Shown: positions 25,411 through 39,090, counted from the stretch's first letter. The stretch: 64,000 bases of DNA from Zhengitettix transpicula (GCA_037074705.1 CM073591.1:136345032-136409031), one strand, 5' to 3'. The notes: generated by a model not told the origin, from the letters alone. Numbers and translations are program-made.

Positions 25411-27096
25411 TAGCTACTTCAGTGCCCATTTATCAACTTTAAATTAAACAAACTTTTTCATGTTTAATATACATCACCTATAGATAAGGGATGGACCTTA
25501 ATCCCAAACGACGACGTAATGTGCTTCAGTTCAAAGTATGGGAACGCGGTACTGTTAATAAGGTGTTCATCGTTCAAATATTTTGTCTGAAAGTACTTTC
25601 AACGAAAGATATATAACCGGTATAAATTATTTTTTAATTAAAATGTTATTTAAAGGAATATTAAATGATCTTCCAAGAGACCAAGACATCTTTTTCCATT
25701 TTTATCTTAGAAATATGGCCAGAAATGTTTATTTAATTGTAAATATAATGTCCAATGTCAACTACACATTCACAATTTTCCGCTTACATTTCTTTTTATA
25801 GAGGCTATATGAAACAAAATGTTTAGGAACGTGATCTTCACAACTTACTTTCTTTGTGCTTTTGTTAATCAATTGCTGATGGAAATGTTTTCATTTTACA
25901 ACACATACGGACTTTTTAATGATATTTGTTCTGCAACGTCATTGAAAATTCAGCTTTACACCTACAAAATTAAAAGAGTTCTCTCTTGGATTTCCCATTT
26001 GTATTTATTCAGACGCAAAAACCTCTTTTATATCTGAAAATGATATTAAGTGTACTATTATATAATTAAAAATCTTTATCTGAACGCGAACCGGTGGTCA
26101 GAACCCTTCGTATTAAAAGCATAATATGTCTTCAACCTGAGTTGTTCACCTTCAGTATCATTATCGCAAATCTTTTTTAATATGTTCGATCCTATACGGG
26201 TATTAACTCCCATATATGTTCCGCTGAACACATTTATTGTATCTGAGGTACGTCAGGATGCACGCATCACATGTCGGTGTAAATCCTGCATACCTACCAA
26301 GTTAATTAATGGAAAATTTCCAGAATACAAATACCCTAAATCGATAAACCGTTTCAATTAACCCGTTACGTAGCAAGTGATTGCGCACTTAAATAACAAA
26401 CGCAAAATTGTAGGTAAATTATTTATTCATGCATTAAATGTTATTCTGTATCAACGATTGCGTAAGATACATAAACAATTGCAAATATCAATCGACAGGT
26501 GGTATAACGATGGATAACGACAGGTGTTCGAATGCATGGTGTTTACGCTGAACGCGACAGAACTGTATGAATTTTTAAGGTATATCGTCCTCACAAGCAG
26601 CGGACGTGATGGTTTTACTAGCACCTACCATTATTTAACGGAAATTTGGTACACTGATTCATTAATATACCTACTTGGATTGCAGCCAAGGCACTTAGGT
26701 ACAGCTGCTCTTGACCCATTTGAAATATCGGGAGGGAACCGGGAAGCAAAATGAATTACCTCGTAAGTAAATTTTAAATAATTAAATCGAACCCTGTTTA
26801 CGCAATTCCCACGTTATTCAGCGGTAAGCAAACTAACACGATCGTATTAAATATGCATAATAATGAAATGCTTCTTGGTCATTCCAAACTAAATAAATAT
26901 AATATTTTATAATAGGCTGTAATCAATGTGACGAAGTAAACTATTATAAACACTAAAAGGAAGCACACTAACATAAATATACCTTCAATTGAAGAACAGT
27001 TAAGTGCTGAGGATAAGAGCGAAAGTCTGTTGATGCTTTAACCAAGTATTTCATTAAAATCTCCCAAGTCTGTTTCCCAAAGCTATGTATATATAT
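25411..27096. other. AT-rich sequence, no gene recognised
   Basis: Open frames at 25583-26037 and 26524-26754 show no domain. Nothing else was identified. Confidence 0.45.
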
Positions 27097-28150
27097 TGTA
27101 ATAAACACTAATAAATTTTTGATTAATGAAATTTGCCCCACGTTGTGGTAAATTTATGTAATACATACATAAAATAAATAAAACTACCAATTTAAACAAA
27201 AAATTATCATTTATTGAGCCACAAATTTACAATTACACACATCTGATGAAATTTTATAAATCAAAACAATTTTATTTAACTTAGAATACATTTTAAATAA
27301 TGGGACTCGGTACCATCAGGGTCTTTACTGGGTTGATAAGAAAACGGAACAAAATACGTTACAATTAAACAAATACAGTTACAATAAATTAAAAACGAAA
27401 TGAAACGAAATGAAATGATTGAAACGAGTGAAAAAATGAAACGAAATGATTGAAACGAAATCTGACACTTTTTACCCTTTATTATCAATTAACAATTATT
27501 AATTCAGAAAAATAAACTTACACGCTCTCTGGTCTACACACTCACTTCATACAGGCTTAAAAGGCACCAGGCTGCGCTCACACTCTGCTGGCAGATAGAC
27601 CTCCACGATGAAACTCCACCGACTGTTGACGACTGCTGACTGATGATTCCTCTCGGCCCTGTGTCCGCCCTGGGGACCTGCACCAACGATCTCTCCCCGC
27701 TGACACGTCGGTCTCCTCTCCAACACGAAATGATAATGAGCTCACTGTCCAACTGCCCTCTTATTTATATCCGGGCTCCCGAATCTTCCCTTGTTTTCAC
27801 AGTTTTTTGCATTTCCACTTTCGCCAAACAATCACCATCTGTTGTCGTTCTCCCGCTCCGAGAGTCACTCAATCAATTAAATTAAACGTTTCCTTTTAAT
27901 ATAATTACATCGTCCAACAACCTTCTGTAATTATTCCATTAGGATCCCGTCGTCCAGATGTTGGTCACAATCAATTAGCCCTAAGAGCTGCCCCAATTAT
28001 TAGTTCTCCCACGTTCTAAAGTTCACTTATCCGTCATTTTATCATTATTTTTTAAATGTTCAAATCACTCAAGGATCCCCAGTCTGAGTTCGTAAACAAA
28101 TCTGAGAAAAATAAGAACAGAATTTCTGTCCTTCTGAGCTGTTTATTACA
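27097..28150 (-). mobile_element. U5: LTR-like unit
   Basis: Ends are TGTAATAAACACTAAT and TGTTTATTACA, flanked by TA runs. On the minus strand the donor GTAAGT (complement at 27516-27521), the poly(A) signal region near 27480 and the CAACCCAGTAAAGACCC island near 27330 occur in family order. The primer-binding-like GCCCCACGTTGTGG is at 27134-27150, 37 bp inside the end. A GAAACGAAATGAAA microsatellite-like stretch lies at about 27395-27460. The TA flank on the right hosts a mariner. Confidence 0.85.
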
Positions 28151-28159
28151 ATATATATA

Positions 28160-29438
28160 CCACTTTGATCAAAAAGTAAGGTGAAATTGTCATTTAAAAC
28201 TCCAGGGTATTAGGAAGGCAGGTATTTTTTTTCCCTGGGTTGGTAGGACTGTCTATAATATTTGCCAAGCGTCTGTTTGTTAAAAGGTTTAATTATCTCC
28301 GAGTTAATCTTGTTTTTGTAAACAAGCAAAAATGAATTTGTCGATTTTTGCAATGGGTGATTTTGTTGAGAAAAGAACTTGCATCAAATTTTGTTTGCGG
28401 AACGAATATTCTTGTGCGGACACGCTGAAAATGTTGCGGAAGGTCTTTCGTGATCAAACTATGACACAAAAAAACGTTTATAAGTGCTACAACGAGTTCA
28501 AAGAGGCCCGAGAACGCGTTGAAGACGAACCGCGCTCTGGACGACCATCAACGTCTACCGACGAGGGCCACGTCCAAAAAATCAAAGATTTGGTGCTTGA
28601 AAATCGTCGATGGACAATTAGAGATCTCGCTGATAGTGTTGGAATATCATTTGGATCAGCCCAAACCATTTTGAAGAATGTTTTGTGTCTCAAACGCGTC
28701 AAGTCTCGATTGGTGCAAAAATCGCTCAACTTTTTGGAAAAAAAGCGTCGCGTTGATGTGTGTGAAACTTTGATGTCTGACTATCAGGACCACTTGAAAT
28801 GCATCATAACGAGACTTGGATTTATGCATACGACTCTGAAACCACCGACCAATCCAGTGAATATCGTGCAAAAGGTGATGCAAGACCGAAAATCAAGGTC
28901 ATGTTGACAGTTTTCTTTCATTATCGTGGTGTGGTGCACTATGAATTCCTTCCGCCGGGCCAAACTGTCGGCAAAGAATATTATTTGAGCGTTATGCGTC
29001 GTTTGCGTGAAGCTATTCGTCTGAAACGGCCGGAATTATGAGCGAACAACTCTTGGTTCATTCATCACGATAATGCACCATGACATACTGCATTGGTTCT
29101 TCGCGACTTTTTTGCCAAAAACTCGACTCATATCGTTCCGCAACCACCGTATTCGCCTTATTTGGCTCCGTGCGACTTCTGGCTATTAAGCAAACTCAAA
29201 AGGCCAAGCGGGGACATCGTTTTGACATGATTGAGGAGATAAAAACCAAATCGAAGAACGTCTTGAAGGTTATACCAGAAAAAGACTGTTCCGACTGTTT
29301 CGAGGACTGAAAAAAGCATTGGAAAAAGTGCGTTTTATCGGACGGGGATTACTTTGAAGGGGATGAAATTGATTTGGAAGAATAAATAAAGAATTTATAT
29401 TTTATAAATAAATTCACCTTACTTTTTGTTCACAGTGG
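28160..29438 (+). mobile_element. Mariner element, near full length, inactive
   Basis: Terminal inverted repeats are CCACTTTGATCAAAAAGTAA at the left and its near complement TTACTTTTTGTTCACAGTGG at the right. TA flanks both ends (28158-28159 and 29439-29440). The length, 1279 bp, is normal for mariner. The insertion lies in the TA run beside U5. Confidence 0.95.
28332..29390 (+). pseudogene. Mariner transposase, broken
   Basis: An intact N-terminal frame (28332 to about 28806) carries the helix-turn-helix region, including FRDQTMTQKNVYKCYNEF, the linker RSGRPSTS, and a second helical region with WTIRDLADSVGISFGSAQ. At about 28806 a small deletion shifts the frame and appears to remove the Gly-Asp ahead of ETWIYAYD, which would be the first catalytic Asp. 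The next frame runs to 29041 and ends at a stop where Trp is expected. Another stop interrupts HHDNAP-HTALVL, and LAPCDFW then supplies the third catalytic Asp with D,D34D spacing. A transposase this damaged cannot be active. Confidence 0.9.
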
Positions 29439-29440
29439 TA

Positions 29441-30732
29441 TATTGAAGCATGCAAAATCATATTTTTGGGAATGTCCACATGTAAGTGTATTACAAGCGA
29501 ATTCTATGAAGATTTGAATAGTTCCTGAACTGAAAGAAAGCCGCTGCGTTTGTCGGCTGAGTCAACAGGTGATGTCATAGCGAGGACTAAAAACTTAGGT
29601 GGCCTGATGTTTGGGGATTGCTTGAAAGGACGAGTTTTGCTGGAAAAAAATTTAGGAAAAACAGCATGATTGAGGCTGTGTGAAAGAGATTTACTGGAGG
29701 CTTGGAAAGTCATAATAGTCAGAATACCAAAAGGTGGGAGATGAAGGTGAAACGCAGAGATGGAGAAACAGTATAAAAGCAACAAACTACTACTACTCCT
29801 TGGCTCAACAGCCCATCAACGGCCATGGCTTATGAAGGCGACTGCCATTTAAGAGTGACACATGGTCAGAGTGTCGAAAAGATAAGAAAACTAAAAAAGC
29901 AATTGTGGGATGAGGATTTTTATGTGAGGATGTTCAGGAATATTCCGAGGCTTTTATTTTTTATGTTTGGATGAATTTTGAAAGTTAGGATGCTGGGATT
30001 GACGTTGATAATGTTTTTTATTGTAGTCTGTCAATGAGACTTGTAGTTAAGCGTCTAATATATTATTGTTTTGAAGCTGGGAAAATAATACAACCGGAAC
30101 TTTTCAATTTAAGCTTTGATTTTCAACAGTCCTTGGATGGGAATACTATTGTATGGCGGGAAATAGGGCAGTTGTAACTCTTGGTATTTTTGTTTTCCGC
30201 TATGAAAAATGATTTCCGGGGTTAGGTATATTTGAATTTAGACTTTCAGCTAGGGCTTTTGGGATATTGTTTTTTATGGATCGTTGGCCGTAGGATTCAC
30301 GAAAATGAGCAAGATACTAGTGGACCGAGTGGAAATTTAGAAGGCGATGGTGTTGGAATAGGTTGATCGATGGGTATAGGAAATGTATTGAAAGACAGAA
30401 ACCGAGGATTCTTCTTTTCAGAGCCCTTAGAGATTTAAGGAGACGTGATTGGAACAAGTAGAAGTTCTGTGGCTGTTACAGGATGGGTGAAGATTTCGTA
30501 CGTTTGGAGAAGAGTTTTAGAATAACATGAGCCGGTTCTAGAGTGCATGGAATTGGAATAGTTTACAACTTTGGTCGAGACATTTTCGGAATGGTTGGAC
30601 ATATGGCATTATTCTGAAGATTTGGTTTTGGTGAATGGCCAGATAAGTGACTGAGGAAGAGGGGGATAAAATATGCGAATAGTTTGCTTGATACTCAGTA
30701 CTAAAACTTATGTTGATTTAATACTTATGAGA
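29441..30732. other. G-biased unassigned sequence
   Basis: The plus strand is clearly richer in G than C through much of 29.5-30.66 kb. That suggests old transposon DNA, possibly a LINE on the minus strand, but no frame gives a recognisable domain. A TACTACTACTACTCC motif followed by TTGGCTCAACAGCCC at 29785-29825 looks like a dispersed repeat. Confidence 0.35.
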
Positions 30733-31292
30733 GTCCTCTCGCAGTTAGCACCAAGTACAACCCCCCTTGCGAGGGTTATTCTCTCGCAGACAATACCTGC
30801 GAGGGATGTTCTCTCGCAGGCAGAACCTTGTAGGAGAGATATGAAGGGGCTACCTTTGGGGATGCCTTTTCCTCTCCGTTTTTGAACTAAGGTTCCCACA
30901 AGCCGAGGCACCTCGGCCTGTTCTGAGAGGTGTTTGTTCCGGGGTGACAAACCTTGGGCATACGGTAAGAGTTATCCGCTATTCCCATTGGAATAATCGG
31001 CCAGCTGCCTCCTGGTCGAGGCACGGAGAAGGGAATGCTGCGTCCCCACAGAAAACTCCTCTCCCGCTATCGGAAGGGCGTGGGACAAGTACCCAATGCC
31101 CGACCTACCTGATGCAGGTTTTTCTAGGGTTTTCCCTGCACCACTTTTAAGCGAATTGCCGGGGGCCCTAGTTAACCCTTGGCTACCTTCCTCTACCCTT
31201 CCGCATCCCCCCTTTCAAATCCCTTCCTATGCTATTAAAGGGGAGTTGCCACCAGGTGGATTACCCACATGTAGCCTGTTACCCTAAAAAAA
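30733..31292 (+). repeat. Family A retroposon copy A3
   Basis: It is near full length: TCTCGCAG modules at the 5' end, the GGGGCTACCTTTGGGGATGC block, and the 3' ACCCTAAAAAAA tail. A short internal deletion has removed about 20-25 bp near 31160 (the segment around GGATCC). No clear target-site duplication was seen. Confidence 0.85.
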
Positions 31293-32540
31293 CGACATAG
31301 GAAATAAGTGCAAAGATTCGTGAACTATATGACCAATTAACAAAAACTGGAAAGAAAATTACAGTAACATCGATACCGTCTCACAAGGACATAAAAGGAA
31401 AAAAACAGTCGGTCGATTAGCCAAATAATCTTATACAGGACACCAAATCAATCCTCCCCAAAACTTAACAAACGCTTTCATGACGTATGGAACCTAAATG
31501 AAAAAATTGGAAAAACACTGGAACGAAAACTGGAAAAAAAACTTAAAAATTGGCCACCGCAAATTTTTATGCAACTACTACAAACCAGAAACTTTATCGC
31601 AGAATAAAACCGACATCTCAAGAATAAGGACTCATCTTCATATTATAAGAGAAAAAGACTCCTACCGCATTTCAATCTGAGTACAGTTCATATTCAAGGG
31701 TTGAACAAGGTACGAACAGCTTAAAAGGAACTCACGGAGAGGAAAAGAAATCCACGAAATATTGGATAAATGTAGTTTAAAAAATCTATTCAATTGTAAA
31801 CGTTATTGATCATTAGTTACTTATCAGTCACTAATACCCACAGAAGAGTAAAAAAATGTTAAATATTTAAATACACAAGTTTTGTACATTTTCAACGCCA
31901 GCAGATGACAAAATATTCCATTTTTGTGAACCTTCAACTGTTGAATCAGTATAAAATTCTTAATTTATATAGAGCTACTTATTTAAAATTTATTGTTCCC
32001 TTTTATTGCACAAGTCGCTAGTCAATAAAAGTTATTTTTATATGTAACTATTTAAAAGATGAATTAACCGTATAAGAAGTTTTATTGAGAGCTTTAACGT
32101 TCTCCTCTTAGTGAAAGATTCTCCTGTCGCTATTTTTTTATGTCCCAGTTGGGAGAAACTACTTTTTTTATAGTCGTCTTATGCACAACCGGTAAAGCTT
32201 TAGGGGCAATTATCTGAGTGTTTTATATAGAATCTGCCGCCACTTGGATACTTAAACTGGTTTACGATTTGAATAATGAACATACCAAAGAATGAATAAC
32301 GGAATAAGGGGAAAAAACTTTATTCTCATATGATTCTCATCTAAATACAAAGATAATTTATAAAACTGTCTTTTCGTCATATTTATATTCATAGAAGAGT
32401 TGTTAATAACATAATAATACTGCATTTATTTAAGAATACAGTAAAAATATTACATGTACTCTATTTCAAATTCAAAATAACCATTACAATAGTTTTAATA
32501 TACACTATTGATTCGTACTCATGCACAACCGGTTGGGGAA
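31293..32540. other. A-rich sequence, possibly LINE-derived
   Basis: The 31.3-31.75 kb part has an A-rich sense strand like the LINEs that follow and may be part of one, but no motif was recognised. The rest is AT-rich, with AGTCACTAATA... and TGCACAACCGGT motifs (32175 and 32521) occurring twice. Confidence 0.35.
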
Positions 32541-32579
32541 ATTATAGTCATAATAGTCCACCTATAGGACGTAGCTTAC

Positions 32580-33410
32580 ACTCACAAGCATCAGAAAACA
32601 CTATTTCTCGGAAAACAATGTCAAAGAAACCTGATCCTATACAAAAGAAAACAGCTACTACTCGAAGAATGGAACGACAAATTTACCAAACTATTTCACG
32701 AATACCCTGGACATAACCAACTATGTACCGACGGGTCCAAAACGACATGGGGACTGGAAGTGCATTATTTTCATCCGACTCAACATCCACTACAACACTC
32801 AACCCGACATCCTCCATCAACACGGCAGAAACCTACGCCTTACTTGTGGCCATGGAACAAATTGATTCTTCCAACAACAAAACCATATAATTCTCACCTA
32901 TTCACTGAATGCTATTCAAGAAATCACTAAAAAAGATACATCATCAGAACTAACAATGCTGATTCAAGAAATAAACCACAAAACTGGGAAAACAGTCATC
33001 GTAGTGTGGATTCTATCTCATAAATCTATCCATGGGAACAATATTGCAGGCCTGAAGGTCAAGCTTGCCACACATTCACACACCAAGATCAACAAACGAC
33101 TATAAAGATGTCTATGAAAGTGCCCAAAGAAAACTCCAACACCAGTGGAACAAAACATGGAGAGAAGTTAAAGCTAGCAATATTCACCAACAAATCAAGG
33201 AATTTCAACCAATAAAACCCCCGACACCACAGTCACCCGAAGATACCAGGTAGTAATATCAAGAATCAACACTGAACACTCAATCTCGACATACGTCCAC
33301 ATAATCATCAATAACCCTCCACCTAATTGTGATATATGCAATATCCCAATTTCTTTTAAATATATAATAAGTGAATGTCCAAAATAATATCATAAAACAG
33401 CTAAGCAAGC
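32580..33410 (+). pseudogene. LINE relic with RNase H-like domain and C-terminal zinc knuckle
   Basis: Across shifted frames the order is LCTDGSKT (RNase H first Asp region), then SINTAETYALLVAME (helix with Glu), then VIVVWILSHKSIHGN near 33000-33040 (the WxxSHxxxxGN motif of RNase H). Further on come NCDICNIPISFKYIISECPK near 33318-33380, a C-x2-C...C knuckle where a His would be expected at the third position. RNase H at the C-terminus marks the I-type group of LINEs. Stops and shifts make it dead. The RT part is absent. Confidence 0.65.
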
Positions 33411-33424
33411 AGTAGTACTCTTCA

Positions 33425-35066
33425 AAGAGATATGGGCTACGCTAATGACGAAATGTCTGGAAAACGGACACATCCCGGACAGTTGGCGAAAATCCCGAAT
33501 AAAAATACTATACAAAGGGAAAGGGAACACAGAAGACCCAAACTCTTATAGGGGAATAGCCCTACAGAGCACACTTTACAAAATATTCACAAAGATATTC
33601 ACAGAAAAAGGGCAAAATACCGGAACTACAATTTGGTTTCAGAAGAGATAGATCTACCATACAAGCAATATCATGCCTCATAAATGACAGATGAAGCACT
33701 GAGACACTACAGGGGGAAGCTATATGCGGTCTTCATTGATTATACAAAAGCTTTGACTTTCTCAACAGGCGACTAATACTAAACAAGCTGGAATCAATGA
33801 TTGGAAAAGAACATTACCTGACGATAATAATCTCAAACATCTTGCATGAGAACCAAGTAGAAATAGATGACAGCGTATCAGTATCGGACTCAATACAGAC
33901 AAACGGGGTACTACAAGGAGACCCCCTAAGCCCGTTATTGTTTAATATTGCGACCGCAGATATAGCCGAATCACTACCAACAAAAAGCACGCGTCTCTAT
34001 GTGTATGCATATGACATGGTCATCACAGCAACCTCCAGACAAGATCTACAAGAGGCCTTAAACAATCTGACGAACTGGGATCAAGAAAATGAACTAGAAA
34101 TAAACCTTCAAAAGACAGCAGCAATGATATTCAGGAAAGGTGGCAGACACAGCACGAAAGACACTTTATACCTCGGCAACAGACCAATAAGTGTTACAAA
34201 CAGCTTCAAGTACCTTGGGATAACCTTACAACCGACAGGCAGCACATTCACACTACACGTGAAATAAAAAGTAATCGCCGCAGCTATCAGAGCAATGCAA
34301 GATATTCAGATGATACGACAACTCTCCATAGACACAAAGCAAAGCAAAAGTCACCCCAATAGTCACATACGGTTTGCAATTAATATGGGAGAAACTAAAT
34401 AGAAAGAACCTGAAAGATATTGAAAAGATAAAAGCAACTTTTCTGAAAAAGATACTGTGTGTCTCTAAATATACGCCATCACGACTTGCATATGAACTCA
34501 CAAGGGAACCTACGCTATACATCAGGGTTAACTTTGCCATCCACACCTACATATCAACCCGTGATCCAAGAACTAAAGGAAAAGAAGAACCAGATTTCTA
34601 CAGTACCACCGCCATGATGACAAACGAATGGAGGAGAGCCTCATACGAACTACGACACACAGTAACCCGTTTCGCCGTGCACGGTTTTCACCACAAGATT
34701 TGTAAATCAAAAAGCTTTCATCAACCAGATGTGAATTGTGTTTGTGAATTATGTGAAATGGTGTGTGACAGATATCACGCGTATTGGTGTTCCAGAAGAT
34801 CTATCTCAATGACAGAATTTTGTAAAGAGTGACCCAAATTACTTTACACATTGTGTGAAATTCCTTATATTATTATTAAAACAGCTTCTCGAACATCAAT
34901 GATGTGCTACACTCAACAGAATATCAAAGACTAATATTTGAATACCTGAAATGATTCATCTTTACTGTGAAATATAAAGAGCCTGTAATAATTCATGTAA
35001 AATAAATAAGTGTATTAAGAAGTCGCTAATGGACTAGAAGTTGATGTGACTCAAAATAAAATAAAT
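33425..35066 (+). pseudogene. LINE reverse transcriptase relic
   Basis: RT segments in order: WRKSRIKILYKGKG then SYRGIALQSTLYKIF (33480-33600, RT domains 1-2), LYAVFIDYTKA (near 33722), NGVLQGDPLSPLLFNIATAD (33900-33957), then YVYAYDMVITA (34000), where the catalytic YADD reads YAYD. SFKYLGITLQPTGSTF follows. A second frame (34374-34832) gives the thumb and a CELCEMVCDRYHAYWC zinc knuckle near 34744-34788. The loss of an Asp at YAYD and multiple frameshifts mean it is inactive. A short A run at about 35060 may be its tail. The clade is not certain. Confidence 0.7.
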
Positions 35067-36763
35067 TTTAAAAAAATGTCAAAGAAAAACATGGAATTTA
35101 ACTGCCTTTCACAGTGATACGAAGTTCACAAAAAAATACTTCTATATTCGAAAGACAAAAATATTACGAAGTTTTCTGGAATGTTATAGAAAATATAAAT
35201 TAAAAATTCTTGTAAATGTCGGATTTCGAACTCTGAACACTCTAACAACTTACCCACACATATTGAGTGTATTACGGGTAATTATAATTAAAATTATAAT
35301 TAAAATTATTTGAGGGGGGCTTTATTATTAGGATGTATGAGTTCTATACGTTAGATGAAGAACAAAGATACCAGGAAAGAGAGCCGTGAAGAAGAAAGCA
35401 TCGTCGACGCTCATGGAGACACAGCAGTAGTGTGCTACAATAGAATTCAGACTTCTAAATGGAGTCAATTATAATCAATACTGAAGGGGCATGAGGTCAA
35501 TAGGAATAATATAGAAGAGAAAGGAGAAATGTTTGATAAATGATATAAAATCGTAATATTCTGGAGCTAATTCAAACACCAATTCTCTGAGTTACGTCAG
35601 AGCCACATTTTGCAATAAATTTTCATACCATAGTTCCATATAATTATTTTCTGTTTTTCCTTAGAAGCAATCTAAACTTTATTTATTTCAACATGTAACA
35701 TAAATAGTCCATGGGAAAATAAATGCAGCACCTATTAAGTATCACTTTTTTCCTTATCTAACAACTTTTAATTGCGCTTGGCTCTTTGTAAAATAATTTT
35801 GAGAAAGTTCGTCGTGAACTTCCCACTCGGCACGCATTAATGCTTAAAATTTCTGTATGGCACGCGATTCCCTCATTAGGATTTCTTGAACTTTATACAA
35901 TGATTACTTTGAACATAATTTCAGACAACTCCTTACTCGAAATTAATCTTAGCTCTTGTTATACTTCCAGCCTCCTTATGCTCAGGTAGGAGTATGTTAA
36001 AGAGAAAACTAATAAAATAATTTCATGTTAACCATTCAACAATTTTTTCATGTGATGAGCATTCTTATGTACTCATAAAAATATTCAATTTCGCAATGTA
36101 TGGAGAAAGCACTATCATGAATAAAGATTAATAATTAACTGGGTGTCTGTTTTTAATTACAACGAAATGCACTACTGCTAAGTAATAAAGAAACTTGAAA
36201 CAAAAATTAAATATCATTAGGATCTTAATTAGTTCGTTTTACAAGTTATGATGTTATATTATTCCATACTCCCCATTTGTTAATGAAACATAAAGAAATA
36301 GAAAAAGTCGATGAGGTTCATTGACAGTTTTTTTCAAATAATGCAACAGTCTTACATTTGAGCGACTATAAGAAGTAAACGTGCCGAAAGAGAGGAGCTT
36401 ATTGTTGTGCAACCATCATATACAGTTAGTAGTTCATGAGTAAGTTGCCATATAAATATTGTGGCATTTCAGACTGAACGTAACATCATTGAAACAAATT
36501 GTAATTTGTATTTCAACTAAAGTCTTTTTAAAATTTTTAATCATAATTAGGTATGAGTGTAATTTAACATGATAGAATATTTTATCGAAAATGCCTATTA
36601 CACATAAAAAGGTGAGATAATTAATACCAGTTAATCAGTAAAAATCCCGCAATCAGTATTCATAAAAACACTGATATTTTATAAAGCAATTTTTAACTAA
36701 TCACCACTTTAGAAACTTAAATTGTGTATTATAAAATAGTGAAAAAATTATTATTATTTTCAT
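35067..36763. other. AT-rich sequence, no gene recognised
   Basis: No domain or known repeat recognised. An AATTATAATTAAAATTATA repeat near 35280-35310 is local. Confidence 0.45.
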
Positions 36764-36772
36764 ATTTTCTCC

Positions 36773-37909
36773 GGGTCTAGTACAAAATCCCGAAACACAC
36801 TTGCCCGATGCACGTTTTCCCGGCATCAATATCCCGATTGACGTTTTCCCAACAGGTCATTTTTCCGATGGGTCATTTTGCCGAAAGGTGAATTTCTACG
36901 AAATAAAGCATAATATTAATATTTTTGGAACACTTTGTAAATTAATTCATTAATGCGTGGAGCAATTCAACCAAACTTGGCACACGTATCACTTAAGATC
37001 CAGGAACAACCCAACTGAATTACGATAACTCTAGCACCCGTGTTGGTGAGGGTTTAATGGGGGTAGCATTTTCAAAATATGCGACAACTGCCTACATTGA
37101 CACAATATAAATAATTTATGCGGTCGCTCAGAATCATAATGTCACTATTTTCTTCTGATATTAAATTTTTCTGGTAAAATATGATAATATAAATCCTTCA
37201 TGTACAAAGTTTCGTTAAAATTGACTCACGCGTTTAAGATTTAAAGCGAGAATCTTTGACAAATATATGACTAATTTCGGTATTTATGATATTATTTTTT
37301 TTCGTAATTTTCATAGGCTTAATCATAAACTTAATCCAACTGGAATCCTGTAACTAAACTCAGAGACTTCCAAAACGCTGGATTCGTCACCAATCTTGTT
37401 ACTTACCGCAATTTTTGTCACCTCCTTTCACCTCACCCCATGCCTTTAGGGGATGATATTCGACAATAAAAACATCGAGAGTGGAATTATGAATCTGAGG
37501 AACCCAGTAAACTATTTATCTGGCGCCAATATAGGCAGTTATCGCATATTTTGTACATTGAAAATGCCACACCTTTCTATAACCACCAACGGGGGTGCGA
37601 GAGTTATAATAATTGTGCAGAGTTGTTCGTGTGTTTTAAGTGATATGTGTTCCAAGTTTAGTTGAAATTGTTCCACGCATTAATTAATAACTTAATTTAC
37701 AACGTTTTCTACAATATTAACATTATGCTTTATTTCGTAAAAACTCACCTTTCGGGAAAATGACCTGTCGGGAAAACATCAATCGGGATTCTGTCCTGTC
37801 GGGAAAACGTCAATCGGGATTCTGTCCTGTCGGGCAAACGTCAATCGGGATATTGTTGTCGGGAAAACGTGCATCGGACAAGTCTGTGCCGGGAAAACGT
37901 CCGGATCCC
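36773..37909. mobile_element. Mutator-like foldback element with 9-bp TSD
   Basis: ATTTTCTCC is repeated exactly at 36764-36772 and 37910-37918. The element begins GGGTCTAG and ends GGATCCC. Long inverted ends of about 200 bp contain reiterated CCCGATTGACGTTTTCCC-type modules (right end: CGGGATTCTGTCCTGTCGGG repeated three times). The innermost paired block includes AATAAAGCATAATATTAAT and its complement. A 9-bp duplication with long inverted ends is typical of the MULE superfamily. The inside has no transposase. A matching MULE transposase relic lies at 47.5 kb. Confidence 0.8.
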
Positions 37910-37918
37910 ATTTTCTCC

Positions 37919-39090
37919 TTATAATTTAGGTCAATTATTATCTTGGAATATATTTATCCAGAAAATTCTAGTTTGAATGGTTTCAGAATCTTATAAAGCT
38001 AAAATTCATTACACATATAAATGAATTCGGGCTGTAAGAATATAGGCCGATCAACGAAAGCATCTGAACGCATAGCCAATTAAGCAGGACGGCTCATCTG
38101 CACGACGGGACGTATGAATGATTCATGGCACCCTCTAGTGCTCATTTGCTGCCAATAAATTCCGAACGCCCCGACCGTAACCACCAAGGCGTCATCACTT
38201 CTGGAGGACCTCAGTGCCATTGTTCGCCGCAGGAGATAAACCACGCAATGACAGTTCTTCTACGACAAGTATTTTAAGTGTTGCTCGCCATTTGAAATGC
38301 ACAAAATTTTGTTAAATTCTTCTTAATAAACTTTGTGAGGATGTCTGTGTGCCATTATATCGTGTACAATTTAAATACATTTTCCTAAACAGCTCAATGA
38401 GCTTTTCCACTATTGCATATTGTCGCCATCTTTATCAATTAGATATTAATAGAATGAATTAAATTCTCAATACCTTGGTTTTAGTAGCATGAAATTTATT
38501 CAGAAACGATATTTTTGTCGAATATTCAATTTGAGTGAGCTGAATAAAACAAATTACAAAAGTAAATAAATCCGAAATTGGAAGAAAAGGGAGCGAAATT
38601 TTAGCTGATTCATGAAATAATTATAGTAAAGTATCCAGTTTAAAAAAATATATATTTCCTTACATCTGACATTTTTTAACAGAAGTTATACATTTGTAGT
38701 AACAGTGTTAAGGAAGACAACTAACTGGAAATGTTTAAAACATCGAAAGAAACCAGTTCAAATTTTCCGTCCAACCGCCCCCATTTAAATTTAAAATTTT
38801 TGAATACCAATTGTAATTGAGTTCGCTTCCAGCCATGGTAGGGTAAACAGTATCTAGAACTCTTCCAGTGCCCCAGTAGCCGTTGGTTCAAGCGGGGCTG
38901 CCCCGGCAGACTCCGACTAGCTATTATCGTGTAAAGGAGTGGATAAGTACATGATATCTAAGCTATATAAAGGAAAGTCCACTACTCTCAGAAAGTGTAA
39001 AGAAGAGGAATACCTGAAGATGACGTCCACACACAATATTTAGGCTAGATTGTATTCGAAGCATAAACCGGATTAAATGCATGCCATAAT
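37919..39090. other. Unassigned sequence
   Basis: Less AT-rich stretches at 38.08-38.26 kb and 38.84-38.94 kb suggest old unrecognised elements. No domain or RNA gene was found. Confidence 0.35.

Noticed and set aside
34253..34546. 97-residue minus-strand frame
   Set aside because: It is the reverse shadow of the LINE reverse transcriptase relic.
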